A DNA stretch of 47,264 nt from Rubripirellula sp. (lineage in GTDB: Bacteria > Planctomycetota > Planctomycetia > Pirellulales > Pirellulaceae). Below are positions 1 through 6,986 of this stretch, piece after piece. Under the pieces are notes generated by a model that was not told where the DNA came from, ran no database searches, and saw nothing but the letters and a program-made list of their open reading frames with translations. The position numbers were made by a program, and so were the translations under genes. Each line of letters begins with the position of its first letter. Position 1 is the first letter of the stretch. Location: contig JAKMEW010000497.1 of NCBI GenBank assembly GCA_022425745.1, forward strand, positions 1-47,264, written 5' to 3'.

Positions 1-230
1 GGTTTCAACTCACCACTATTAGAATCGAGATCAAAGTAATGAATGCCTTGTCCGTTGCCGGGAGGCAAATCAACCTGCGTTGGCAACACATCTCCAAGTG
101 GTGAACTAAACGTCCCGACGTAAGCCATTACTTTACGCGATTTTCGGGATTCTTCAGCCGCCACATAAGAAACAGCCAACGGCAGTAATAGAAAACAAAA
201 ACGGATGACGTTGGTCACATGAATCGACAT
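1..230 (-). CDS. Exported lactonase-family beta-propeller protein, N-terminal fragment
   Basis: Only the first 76 codons lie in the window; the rest runs off the left edge. The ATG at 230-228 opens a frame with a typical signal peptide (MSIHVTNVIRFCFLLLPLAV, then a small-residue stretch ending near A25). It is followed by VMAYVGTFSS and GQGIHYFDLDSNSGELKP. The YVGT(Y/F)-x(n)-GI-x-x-(F/Y)D-x(n)-GEL pattern is the first blade of the 6-phosphogluconolactonase-like (Lactonase, PF10282) seven-bladed propeller, which planctomycetes often export. The assignment comes from this one blade only; catalytic activity cannot be judged. It is transcribed leftward, and the next gene on the same strand starts at 1020. 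Confidence 0.7.
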   Translation of the reverse strand, partial: MSIHVTNVIRFCFLLLPLAVSYVAAEESRKSRKVMAYVGTFSSPLGDVLPTQVDLPPGNGQGIHYFDLDSNSGELK

Positions 231-330
231 TGAAAACATCTCTTTCTCAACTTAGTTCACTTATTTGCTTCACCGCTCGGAGGTGCCACCCCTTTTTAAA
301 TCGGAGTGCGAAATCTTCTCGATATGGATT

Positions 331-1020
331 CTATTCTGTCAATCGCTGACTCGCGGCAGAACGAGAATCTCTCGCTCGGTTATCCACTTTTTTGATAACG
401 TAACGAAGCAGGAAAGGCTGCATGACAGTCGTATCACCGACAAAGATTCGTTCTTCGTCTCGTACTTGTATCTCTTTGTTTTGTCGGCTGACATAGATTT
501 CGTGAAAATCTTTTAAAGGCAGAATCCACATTCCGTTGCGTTTTTCATCAAACGCACAGACGTAAGCAAATCGATCTTTCAACAGATGCTCGGTTCGAAG
601 ATCCCGATCCAATGAGAGAGGTACCACCTCAAGTGAATCAGTCACCAAAGCGGTGCCAAAGGTTGGATCCGGTAGATCCTGTAACAACAGATTGACACCA
701 CCGGTTGTGGTAAAGAGCACTCGCTGGTAGTTAGGTTCTGCGTACTCGTCATAAGCACCGAAGAACAACTCATGAATGTCTTTGTCGCGGTACTCTTCTG
801 CGATCGGCAAACGCACGAGGTAAAATAAAAGCCGATAAGCAGGATCATGCTGGTCTCGAATGGCATTAACCCAACCCTCTTTACCATCATTTAGCGGCCC
901 AGCTTGATAAATAGCGCGTAGCGTTGGATGTGCAGCAACGAGCTTTGAAATAGCTTCCTTACGATTAGCCGCTGCCACGTAATCTCGAATAGGGTTTGGT
1001 TCACTTACATCATCCATCAT
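331..1020 (-). CDS. Hypothetical protein, 229 aa
   Basis: I do not recognise this family. The protein is soluble, with no signal peptide or membrane segment, and is acidic in its middle part. It begins with two consecutive Met codons (1020 and 1017), with a short GGA purine stretch upstream as a possible ribosome site. The N-terminal third looks helical and carries aromatic-rich YRLLFYLVRL; the rest alternates short hydrophobic strands (RVLFTTTGGVNLLL, FAYVCAF, RNGMWILPL), as in a small alpha/beta fold. It has no Cys/His metal cluster or nucleotide-binding loop. It sits 100 nt upstream of the lactonase-like gene on the same strand, so the two may be co-transcribed. Codon use looks like that of its neighbours, and the frame is uninterrupted over 690 nt, which supports real coding. 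Confidence 0.6.
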   Translation of the reverse strand: MMDDVSEPNPIRDYVAAANRKEAISKLVAAHPTLRAIYQAGPLNDGKEGWVNAIRDQHDPAYRLLFYLVRLPIAEEYRDKDIHELFFGAYDEYAEPNYQRVLFTTTGGVNLLLQDLPDPTFGTALVTDSLEVVPLSLDRDLRTEHLLKDRFAYVCAFDEKRNGMWILPLKDFHEIYVSRQNKEIQVRDEERIFVGDTTVMQPFLLRYVIKKVDNRARDSRSAASQRLTE

Positions 1021-1342
1021 AGATGTCCAATCAAACTAAGTTGCTGCAATCATTCTTGATATGACTCGCTGGGATTCACCCCGACCTTCCAATCGTATTA
1101 CCGGTTTACCTCGGTGACCACTCAGTCCGTGTCATTTTGTTTGAATATCAAACACTAGTTTCGGAAATTGCCTGCTTGGAACCTTCGAAGCTTACACGTA
1201 GACGGCGAAAAACAAAAAAACCCCAGCAGAAAAGACTACTGAGGCTTCACTTTCATGAACGCAACCTGAATGCCCCAACGCTGATCCATTCCGTCAAAGC
1301 CATGGCAATTCTTCACGGCCGAGGCATCAACACCGATGCGGC
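1021..1342. other. Intergenic region between hypothetical gene and lipoprotein gene
   Basis: About 320 nt without a supported gene. It holds the minus-strand terminator at 1208-1244 and, to its left, the presumed promoter and leader of the 229-aa gene. A short plus-strand frame here has no ribosome site and lies antisense to the end of the lipoprotein gene; I do not call it. Confidence 0.6.
1208..1244 (-). terminator. Rho-independent terminator of the metal-binding lipoprotein gene
   Basis: Read on the minus strand, CCTCAGTAG and CTGCTGGGG (1244-1236 and 1229-1221) form a 9-bp stem with two G-T wobbles around a 6-nt loop. A T-rich run interrupted by one G (1220-1208) follows. It lies about 100 nt beyond the stop of the lipoprotein gene. 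On the plus strand the wobbles become mismatches and there is no T-run, so it works only leftward. Confidence 0.8.
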
Positions 1343-1774
1343 CTACTCGGCATCCGAAGTATCGGTAGGGTTCAAAACCTGTTCGAGCTGAGCCAAGTAC
1401 TTCTCTGGCTCATCCAATAAAGTTTCTCGACAGCCTTCGCAGCAGATCCAAATCGTGGTTCCATTAACATCCACTTTCTCCGGTGCACCCATCGAACCAA
1501 GTGGCTCACCTCCGACCAAACACATCTTTTGCGCTAATACCGATTCACGATCACCGTCTGCGAAACCAGCTAGAGCTTTCTCGATTTCTTCAGCTTCAGA
1601 ATCGTGCGAGTGATCTCCGTGGTCGTGATCATGATCGTGCATCGCTTCCTGTTCATTAGAAACGCTTGATGTATCTGCCGCTGTATCCTTGCTGCTATCA
1701 GAGCACCCAGGAGCACAGATTATCGCAAACGCAATACTGAACACGAACCCATACCTACTCTGTCGATTGACCAT
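1343..1774 (-). CDS. His/Cys-rich metal-binding lipoprotein
   Basis: A 143-aa exported lipoprotein. A hydrophobic leader (residues 8-20) ends in the lipobox APGC with Cys24 as the lipidated residue. A His/Asp-rich loop, MHDHDHDHGDHSHD, spans residues 45-58. The C-terminal half holds Cys85, the stretch GGEPLGSMGAPEKVDVNG and then the cluster CCEGC (Cys111, 112, 115), followed by EPEKYLA. This C-x(n)-G.PLGSMG-x(n)-CC.GC arrangement is the YHS-like heavy-metal-binding domain seen repeatedly in planctomycete metal-resistance proteins. I infer periplasmic binding of copper, zinc or a similar metal. The start is well fixed: AGGAG lies six bases upstream of the ATG (positions 1785-1781). It is divergent from the stress operon that begins near 2117. 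Confidence 0.82.
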   Translation of the reverse strand: MVNRQSRYGFVFSIAFAIICAPGCSDSSKDTAADTSSVSNEQEAMHDHDHDHGDHSHDSEAEEIEKALAGFADGDRESVLAQKMCLVGGEPLGSMGAPEKVDVNGTTIWICCEGCRETLLDEPEKYLAQLEQVLNPTDTSDAE

Positions 1775-2010
1775 CTCGAGCTCCTAAAAAACATCTGTTT
1801 AGTTGATCGGCAGCGGGGCACTTCTAACCCCGGACCGGAACGCTGTTGTTATAGCAAATGCTGGAAATTCAAATAAGAAGACTACCAGCTTGCACATAAA
1901 CCACCCAATTGTTTGATCGCTGTTCCAAGATTTTGAGTGACAAACACTCACCGAGATTAACAACGCCGCCTGTCTCTTCCCCAACGCCTCGGCTAATCAT
2001 TCAAGAATTG

Positions 2011-2031
2011 AGTGGGGCATCATGCCCCACT
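2011..2031. promoter_or_regulatory. 21-bp perfect palindrome, candidate activator binding site
   Basis: The half-site AGTGGGGCAT (2011-2020) is repeated as its exact reverse complement at 2022-2031 around a single central base. Its centre lies about 80 nt upstream of the -24/-12 promoter, which is where bacterial enhancer-binding proteins usually bind. The operon ends with an NtrC-type activator carrying a Fis-type helix-turn-helix, which binds such dyads. Binding by that protein is inferred; there is no T-run, so a terminator is unlikely. Confidence 0.6.
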
Positions 2032-2090
2032 AGGGTAATTTTGCCACGAGTAATAAGCATTACACCCCCAAAACCTGGGGAAATCCGGTT

Positions 2091-2106
2091 TGGCACACAA
2101 ACTGCT
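2091..2106 (+). promoter_or_regulatory. Sigma-54 (RpoN) type -24/-12 promoter
   Basis: TGGCACACAAACTGCT matches the consensus TGGCAC-R-N4-TTGC-W at all positions except the first T of the -12 element. The invariant GG (2092-2093) and GC (2104-2105) have the correct spacing of 10 nt between them. Transcription would begin near 2117, leaving a leader of about 50 nt before the ATG at 2166. Confidence 0.7.
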
Positions 2107-2165
2107 CCTAGCTAGACGTATCGACCCGTTCATCTCTGAACCTGCCTGCAATCAGGAGTAGTCCG

Positions 2166-2363
2166 ATGAGTGCATGTAAATGCTCAACAAAAAAATTGAA
2201 CCGTGAACCAACACCTGAGCAAATTCAAAAGCGAGCCGCAAGGATTCGCAAACGCTGGAGCCGCCGAACTGAGCAGCGAAGACGTGTGGGAAATCGCACC
2301 CAATGGATCATCCCAAATATTGACCTGACGGAATTGGATTGCCAGTTGTGCTGTGCCTCGTAG
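2166..2363 (+). CDS. Small Cys-rich and Arg-rich protein, 65 aa
   Basis: This small ORF is probably real: it has AGGAG at 2154-2158 and is the first frame after the sigma-54 type promoter. The product begins MSACKCSTKK, continues with a basic helical stretch TPEQIQKRAARIRKRWSRR followed by TEQRRRV, and ends LDCQLCCAS. It has five Cys in all, at both ends. The basic segment with a central W resembles the many short planctomycete proteins with an IRxxWS motif, whose function is unknown. The terminal Cys pairs could bind metal. The stop is about 105 nt before the protease gene, so the two are probably co-transcribed. No signal peptide is seen. The function is not known; a regulatory or metal-sensing role is only a guess from context. 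Confidence 0.6.
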   Translation: MSACKCSTKKLNREPTPEQIQKRAARIRKRWSRRTEQRRRVGNRTQWIIPNIDLTELDCQLCCAS

Positions 2364-2468
2364 ACAGCCGTAGAGAATCACTTGAACAAGCGTCCGCTCT
2401 AAACGGATCGCCGATGAGCAAACCTTTGCAAATCACTCAAATATCCCCAAATCAAATAATTAACGATC

Positions 2469-3998
2469 ATGAAATACAAACATTTTCTCTTAGCCGCCGC
2501 CGGTTCGTGTGGGATCGCTACCGCTCTTTTTTTCCACTCTCAGTCGAATGCTGATAGCGCGAAGTCTCTGCCTCTTCAAGGGCTGAGCGCGCCTCAACAA
2601 GTAGCCCTGGAACACGCCAATCAACTCTCTACGGCTTTTCAATGTGTTGCCGACGAACTTCTTCCCTCCGTCGTGGCGATTGAATCGATCAAAACCAAAA
2701 CGCCTCAAAACTGGCCGGATAATTCCCGAAGCCCTTTGATGCATCCGCCTTTCGGTAAGTACGGGAGCAGTCCATTCGAGGAAATGTTCGAACAACTTCA
2801 ACGCGACCCTGGGAGTGCGCCACCCGCCACACGCCAACAACCAAAAATGGTTAACGGGATCGGCACTGGGGTTATTATTGATTCAGTCGGTATCGTGATC
2901 ACCAACCACCATGTCATCGCGGAGTCGGACGAAATTCGAATTCGAACACACGATGGCCGAGAATTTTTAGTTAAGCAAACGATGTCGGATCCCAAGACCG
3001 ACATCGCCGTCTTGGAACTGGAGAATGCAAGTGATCTGACCGCTGCTACTTTCGGGAACAGCGATCAAACTGGCGTTGGAGAATGGGTGCTTGCGCTGGG
3101 ACAACCTTTTGGACTAGAGAACTCCGTTACGGCGGGAATCATCAGCGCCAAGCAACGGGGAATTGGCATTGCCGATCGCGAAAGCTTCATTCAGACGGAC
3201 GCCGCAATCAACCCAGGAAACAGTGGAGGTCCCTTGGTAAACCTCCGTGGCGAAGTGATTGGCATCAATACCGCTATTCATTCAAAAAGTGGCGGTAACA
3301 ATGGAATTGGTTTCGCAGTCCCTTCGAACATCGCAAAATGGGTTGCCGATCAACTCCTCAATCATGGCGATGTCAATCGAGCATATCTCGGCATTGCAAT
3401 GCAAGCGATCACTGCGGACCTTGCGGAACATTTAAATGTAGAACCGAGAAACGGGGTAGTCGTAACGGACGTGGTTCCCGGCAGCCCTGCAGAGAAAGCA
3501 GGACTACAAGTCGGTGATGTCATTACTACTCTTGGCAATCACAAAATCGAAGGCCCCAAGGAACTGCAGTTAGCGGTTGAGCAATCGACATTCGACAACA
3601 CCTATCAAATTTCCGTCAAACGCGATCATGAAACCCTAAAACTTACCTACGTCGCCAAACCTCATCCGATCCACGACGATTCAGAAAGTAACGAAAGTCG
3701 CTCCGCTACAAAAATCGAGAACCAACCCACTCTTGGAATCCATGCCGAAGATCTGCATTCGCAAGCGGGCGAACGATCTCCCGGCATCCGTGTCATCGCT
3801 GTAGAGGCAGATAGCGCCGCCGCGCGTGCCGGCGTGCAAGTCGGTATGGTTGTGCTACAAGCCAACCGCCAAGTTCTGGAATCACTCGCTGACCTTGGGG
3901 AAGCTTGCAGCAAAGCAGCTGAAAGCAAACGTGAGTCAGTTTTGTTACTGGTAGAATCAGAAGGAGGAAAACGGTTCCTCGTCGTTCCGTTGATCTAA
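2469..3998 (+). CDS. htrA: HtrA/Deg-type periplasmic serine protease
   Basis: A 509-aa S1C protease that degrades or refolds damaged envelope proteins. Residues 1-29 form a signal peptide (hydrophobic LLAAAGSCGIATALFF). The trypsin-like domain spans about 60-275 with the full catalytic triad: His148 in TNHHVI, Asp178 in KTDIAVLE and Ser252 in NPGNSGGPL. A Deg-type LA loop with aromatic and Met residues lies around 88-112. PDZ1 covers roughly 300-395 (YLGIAMQAI through GSPAEKAGLQVGDVI) and a more divergent PDZ2 roughly 430-509. The length fits the usual Deg size of 450-510. It is the second gene of the sigma-54-linked operon. A strong hairpin directly after the stop separates it from the kinase gene, so protease and kinase levels may be uncoupled. 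Confidence 0.93.
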   Translation: MKYKHFLLAAAGSCGIATALFFHSQSNADSAKSLPLQGLSAPQQVALEHANQLSTAFQCVADELLPSVVAIESIKTKTPQNWPDNSRSPLMHPPFGKYGSSPFEEMFEQLQRDPGSAPPATRQQPKMVNGIGTGVIIDSVGIVITNHHVIAESDEIRIRTHDGREFLVKQTMSDPKTDIAVLELENASDLTAATFGNSDQTGVGEWVLALGQPFGLENSVTAGIISAKQRGIGIADRESFIQTDAAINPGNSGGPLVNLRGEVIGINTAIHSKSGGNNGIGFAVPSNIAKWVADQLLNHGDVNRAYLGIAMQAITADLAEHLNVEPRNGVVVTDVVPGSPAEKAGLQVGDVITTLGNHKIEGPKELQLAVEQSTFDNTYQISVKRDHETLKLTYVAKPHPIHDDSESNESRSATKIENQPTLGIHAEDLHSQAGERSPGIRVIAVEADSAAARAGVQVGMVVLQANRQVLESLADLGEACSKAAESKRESVLLLVESEGGKRFLVVPLI

Positions 3999-4015
3999 AA
4001 TCCCAGTAAGATCGC

Positions 4016-4057
4016 ACGAGCCAGAGGGCAGTGAATTTTCAATTGCCCTCGGCTCGT
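4016..4057 (+). terminator. Strong intercistronic hairpin after the protease gene
   Basis: ACGAGCC (4016-4022) pairs with GGCTCGT (4051-4057), and GAGGGCA (4024-4030) with TGCCCTC (4044-4050). This gives a 14-bp stem with a single bulged A at 4023. No T-run follows on either strand, so it is not a classical intrinsic terminator. It could be a partial terminator, an RNA-stability element protecting the protease message, or a processing site. Confidence 0.5.
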
Positions 4058-4077
4058 CAGATCAATATCAACAATGT

Positions 4078-5625
4078 TTGCTTCATCGTTCCACCGCTCC
4101 CCTGGTCGACGAATCAAACCACGCCATTCATTTCAAACTTAGGCGTTTTTCCAGCATGCAGCTCGCAGCGAAGCTCATTCTTTTATTCCTAGCGGGCATC
4201 CTTTTGGTTGTCGGGATTTTTTCCTATGCCACGATCCAATCGGACAAACAATTGGCAATCCTCGAACACCAGCAAAGAGCAAAAACAATTGCCGAAGCAG
4301 TATCAAAGGATCCGGATTTACGCGTGACCCTTGATCAATGGATCCAACCAAAGGCGTCAGTTACCAATCAATCATGGAGGGTCCAATCTCGAATCCGAAT
4401 CATTGAAATTGGTTCGTCGGGCAGGCCCGTCTCGAGTGACTTCCCGAAAGATCTTGTGCTTACGCAAAAAGAAATTACGACTGTCACTCGCACGGACGAA
4501 TTTGGTCAACCTCGATTCTTCTCGTATTTACCTCTCACAGACGGATCTTCTTCCTCTGTAAACAACCAACGTATTGAAGTATCAGATACCGATCATCAGG
4601 CAACACAACGCATTCGTCGGTCTCTTGTTTCATCCATTGCGGCTCTCCTTGGCGTCACCTCATTATCCGGAGTCATCATCTGGATCGGTGGCATCAGAAT
4701 GGTTGGTCGGCCACTGACTCTCTTGACTGAGAAAGTTCAGAGAATTGGGCAGGGGGATTTCACAGAACCCGTTGAATTGAAAACAAAAGATGAACTTGCC
4801 CGTCTCGGTGATGCCATCAATGAAATGTGCACACAGCTATCGGCACAAAGGGACACCATCAACCAAGAAACGCAATCAAAGCTAGAAGCCATTGAGCACT
4901 TACGACACTCTGACCGCTTGACCAGCGTCGGCCAAATGGCGGCAGGTTTTGCGCATGAAATTGGAACGCCATTAAACGTCATACTCTGTCGGGCTGAGCT
5001 AATTGCCACCGGCGCGATGCCTGCCGAGCAGATTCAAAAGAATGCCGAGACAATCAAACAAGAGTCACAACGTATCTCTAGGATCGTCAGGAGCCTTCTG
5101 GATTTTTCGCGTCCAACAAAACCCCATTGTCAGCAGGTTGACCTAAAAAACTTACTTCAAAAAACCTGCGATACACTGCAGCCGTTGGCAAAAAAAGAAT
5201 GTTCTCAGATTCTTTTGCATATGCCGAACGACAACCCCAACACGTTTATTGACCCTATACAAATCGAACAGGTCTTAACAAACTTGATAATCAATGGAAT
5301 TCAAAGCACGGGAGACCAAGGAACCGTTGACATTTCACTAGGCAGCGAAAAAATCCCGGAAGAACATGGCGAGAAATCCATATCGCGTACCTATCACGTG
5401 ATCACGCTAACGGACAATGGCATGGGGATGAGCGCCGATCAGCTTGAAAGGATTTTTGACCCTTTTTTCACTACAAAAACTGTGGGCGATGGAACCGGCC
5501 TCGGCCTGTCAATCGCGCACGGCATCGTCAGAGAACACGGTGGTTGGATAGACGTTGAAAGCGATTTAGGGCAGGGCAGTACCTTTCGAGTCTTCTTACC
5601 TTCAGATCAAACATCATCACCATGA
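4078..5625 (+). CDS. Membrane sensor histidine kinase of the NtrB/ZraS type
   Basis: A 515-aa two-component sensor. Transmembrane helices at about 29-51 and 183-205 enclose a periplasmic domain of about 130 residues; HAMP follows at about 205-258. The HisKA phosphoacceptor is His293 in GFAHEIGTPLNV, a variant of the usual HEIRNPL seen in NtrB-like kinases. The ATPase domain has the N box (NLIINGIQ), G1 (DNGMGM), F box (DPFFTTK) and G2 (GTGLGLSI). The start is uncertain: a TTG at 4078 gives an extra 26 residues, while the ATG at 4156 begins just before the first membrane helix and seems more natural. A 22-codon frame at 4074-4142 could be a leader peptide. The gene overlaps the response regulator gene by ATGA, so the pair is translationally coupled and should phosphorelay to it. 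Confidence 0.9.
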   Translation: MLHRSTAPLVDESNHAIHFKLRRFSSMQLAAKLILLFLAGILLVVGIFSYATIQSDKQLAILEHQQRAKTIAEAVSKDPDLRVTLDQWIQPKASVTNQSWRVQSRIRIIEIGSSGRPVSSDFPKDLVLTQKEITTVTRTDEFGQPRFFSYLPLTDGSSSSVNNQRIEVSDTDHQATQRIRRSLVSSIAALLGVTSLSGVIIWIGGIRMVGRPLTLLTEKVQRIGQGDFTEPVELKTKDELARLGDAINEMCTQLSAQRDTINQETQSKLEAIEHLRHSDRLTSVGQMAAGFAHEIGTPLNVILCRAELIATGAMPAEQIQKNAETIKQESQRISRIVRSLLDFSRPTKPHCQQVDLKNLLQKTCDTLQPLAKKECSQILLHMPNDNPNTFIDPIQIEQVLTNLIINGIQSTGDQGTVDISLGSEKIPEEHGEKSISRTYHVITLTDNGMGMSADQLERIFDPFFTTKTVGDGTGLGLSIAHGIVREHGGWIDVESDLGQGSTFRVFLPSDQTSSP

Positions 5626-6986
5626 GCAAAACAGAACCGTATATTCTGATCGTTGATGACGAAGCGTCAATGCGAGAACTGGTGGAAGAAGTGCTTCAAC
5701 CAATGGGTTTCGCGTGCACCTCGGTAGGTAGCGCAGCCGAAGCCCTTAAAGCAATCTCTGCAAATACTATTGACGTTGTGTTGACCGATATCAAGATGCC
5801 ACAGACTTCGGGACTCGACCTGTGTCAAACCATTCACGAATTACGGCCGGATATCCCTGTCATCATCATGACTGCCTTTGGTTCTTTGGATACAGCGATA
5901 GAAGCGATTCGAAGAGGAGCCTACGACTTTGTTACAAAACCATTCGAGCTTGAATTGCTACGACTCACTGTAAAACGAGCCTCCAATCACCGCACACTAA
6001 CCAAACAAATTGAATTCCTCGAAAACCTTGAGAAAACGGACATAAAAAACCACTCACTCATCGGCGCAAGTGAGGTCATGACTCACTTGCGTTCCACCAT
6101 CAATCGAGTTGCTCGCAGCGATGCATCGATCTTGATTACTGGAGAAAGTGGTACGGGTAAGGAACTCATTGCCAAGTCAATTCACCAGAATAGCGACCGC
6201 AATCAACAACCTCTTATCGCAGTAAATTGTGGAGCAATCTCCGAAAATCTTTTGGAGAGTGAATTGTTTGGTCATGTCAAAGGCGCTTTCACCAATGCCG
6301 AAAAAGATCGCCAAGGTCTAATCAAAGCTGCAGAAGGTGGCACACTCTTTCTCGACGAAATTGGAGAGATGCCCTCATCCATGCAAGTTAAACTCCTTCG
6401 TGCCTTAGAAGAGAACACCATACGACCGGTGGGCGGTAACGAGGAAATACCGTTTAACGTCAGGATTGTGGCAGCCACTCATCAAGACCTTGAAACCTCT
6501 ATCGAGGCGGGCAGCTTCAGGGAAGATCTTTTCTACCGGATAAACGTGATCCAACTGTACGCGCCTCCGCTACGTAGCCGCGGTAGCGATGTCCTAGAAC
6601 TTGCTTCGCATTTTCTAGAGCGGTTTTCGAGTAAAAACCAAAAATCTATTGAAGGATTTACTCAAACGGTAGCTGAAAAGCTCGTCACCTACTCGTGGCC
6701 TGGCAATGTCAGAGAGCTACGGAACGTCATGGAAAGAGCGGTGGCGTTGACCGCTGTGAATCAGATCACAGTTGAAGACCTTCCCAAAAAACTCATCAGC
6801 CATCAAAGTGATCAGATTGTGATTGGGGGAGAAAGCCCTGACGAACTCGCTCCGCTCTCGGCAATCGAAGATCAATACATTCAACACGTCGTAAGAGCAG
6901 TCGGCGGTAACCGAACACTCGCTGCCAAAATACTAGGGCTCGACCGCAAAACACTCTACCGAAAACTAAAGCAGTTCAACGTTTAA
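5622..6986 (+). CDS. NtrC-family sigma-54 activating response regulator
   Basis: 454 aa with the classical three domains. The receiver (1-120) has Asp56 in VVLTDIKMP as the phosphorylation site, acidic residues in VDDE, Thr84 and Lys106. The AAA+ domain (about 145-385) has Walker A GESGTGKE (174-181), Walker B TLFLDE (241-246) and the WPGNVREL motif. A Fis-type helix-turn-helix closes the protein (about 410-454: GGNRTLAAKILGLDRKTLYRKL). The sigma-54 contact loop reads GAFTNA (221-226) instead of GAFTGA; the critical F-T pair is kept, so activity is still likely. It is coupled to the kinase gene by ATGA. The likely target is the operon's own promoter at 2091-2106. Its 3' end overlaps the convergent ATPase gene by 21 nt. 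Confidence 0.93.
   Translation: MSKTEPYILIVDDEASMRELVEEVLQPMGFACTSVGSAAEALKAISANTIDVVLTDIKMPQTSGLDLCQTIHELRPDIPVIIMTAFGSLDTAIEAIRRGAYDFVTKPFELELLRLTVKRASNHRTLTKQIEFLENLEKTDIKNHSLIGASEVMTHLRSTINRVARSDASILITGESGTGKELIAKSIHQNSDRNQQPLIAVNCGAISENLLESELFGHVKGAFTNAEKDRQGLIKAAEGGTLFLDEIGEMPSSMQVKLLRALEENTIRPVGGNEEIPFNVRIVAATHQDLETSIEAGSFREDLFYRINVIQLYAPPLRSRGSDVLELASHFLERFSSKNQKSIEGFTQTVAEKLVTYSWPGNVRELRNVMERAVALTAVNQITVEDLPKKLISHQSDQIVIGGESPDELAPLSAIEDQYIQHVVRAVGGNRTLAAKILGLDRKTLYRKLKQFNV

Larger units (their letters stand above)
1775..2165. other. Divergent intergenic control region
   Basis: 390 nt between the leftward lipoprotein gene and the rightward small ORF. It contains the 21-bp palindrome at 2011-2031, a CCCCA-N5-TGGGG inverted repeat at 2066-2080, the sigma-54 type promoter at 2091-2106 and the AGGAG ribosome site at 2154-2158. 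The lipoprotein leader can fold a small CGGGG/CCCCG hairpin around 1812-1830. I saw no convincing gene here. Confidence 0.65.

Noticed and set aside
1799-1984. 61-codon minus-strand frame in the divergent region
   Set aside because: No ribosome site, composition unlike the neighbours and it would occupy the leader of the lipoprotein gene.
2066-2080. CCCCA-N5-TGGGG inverted repeat close to the sigma-54 promoter as second activator site
   Set aside because: Only 5 bp per half and of opposite orientation to the main palindrome; too weak to call.
4074-4142. 22-codon frame from ATG 4074, possible leader peptide before the kinase gene
   Set aside because: No ribosome site and no conserved feature visible; mentioned only with the kinase entry.
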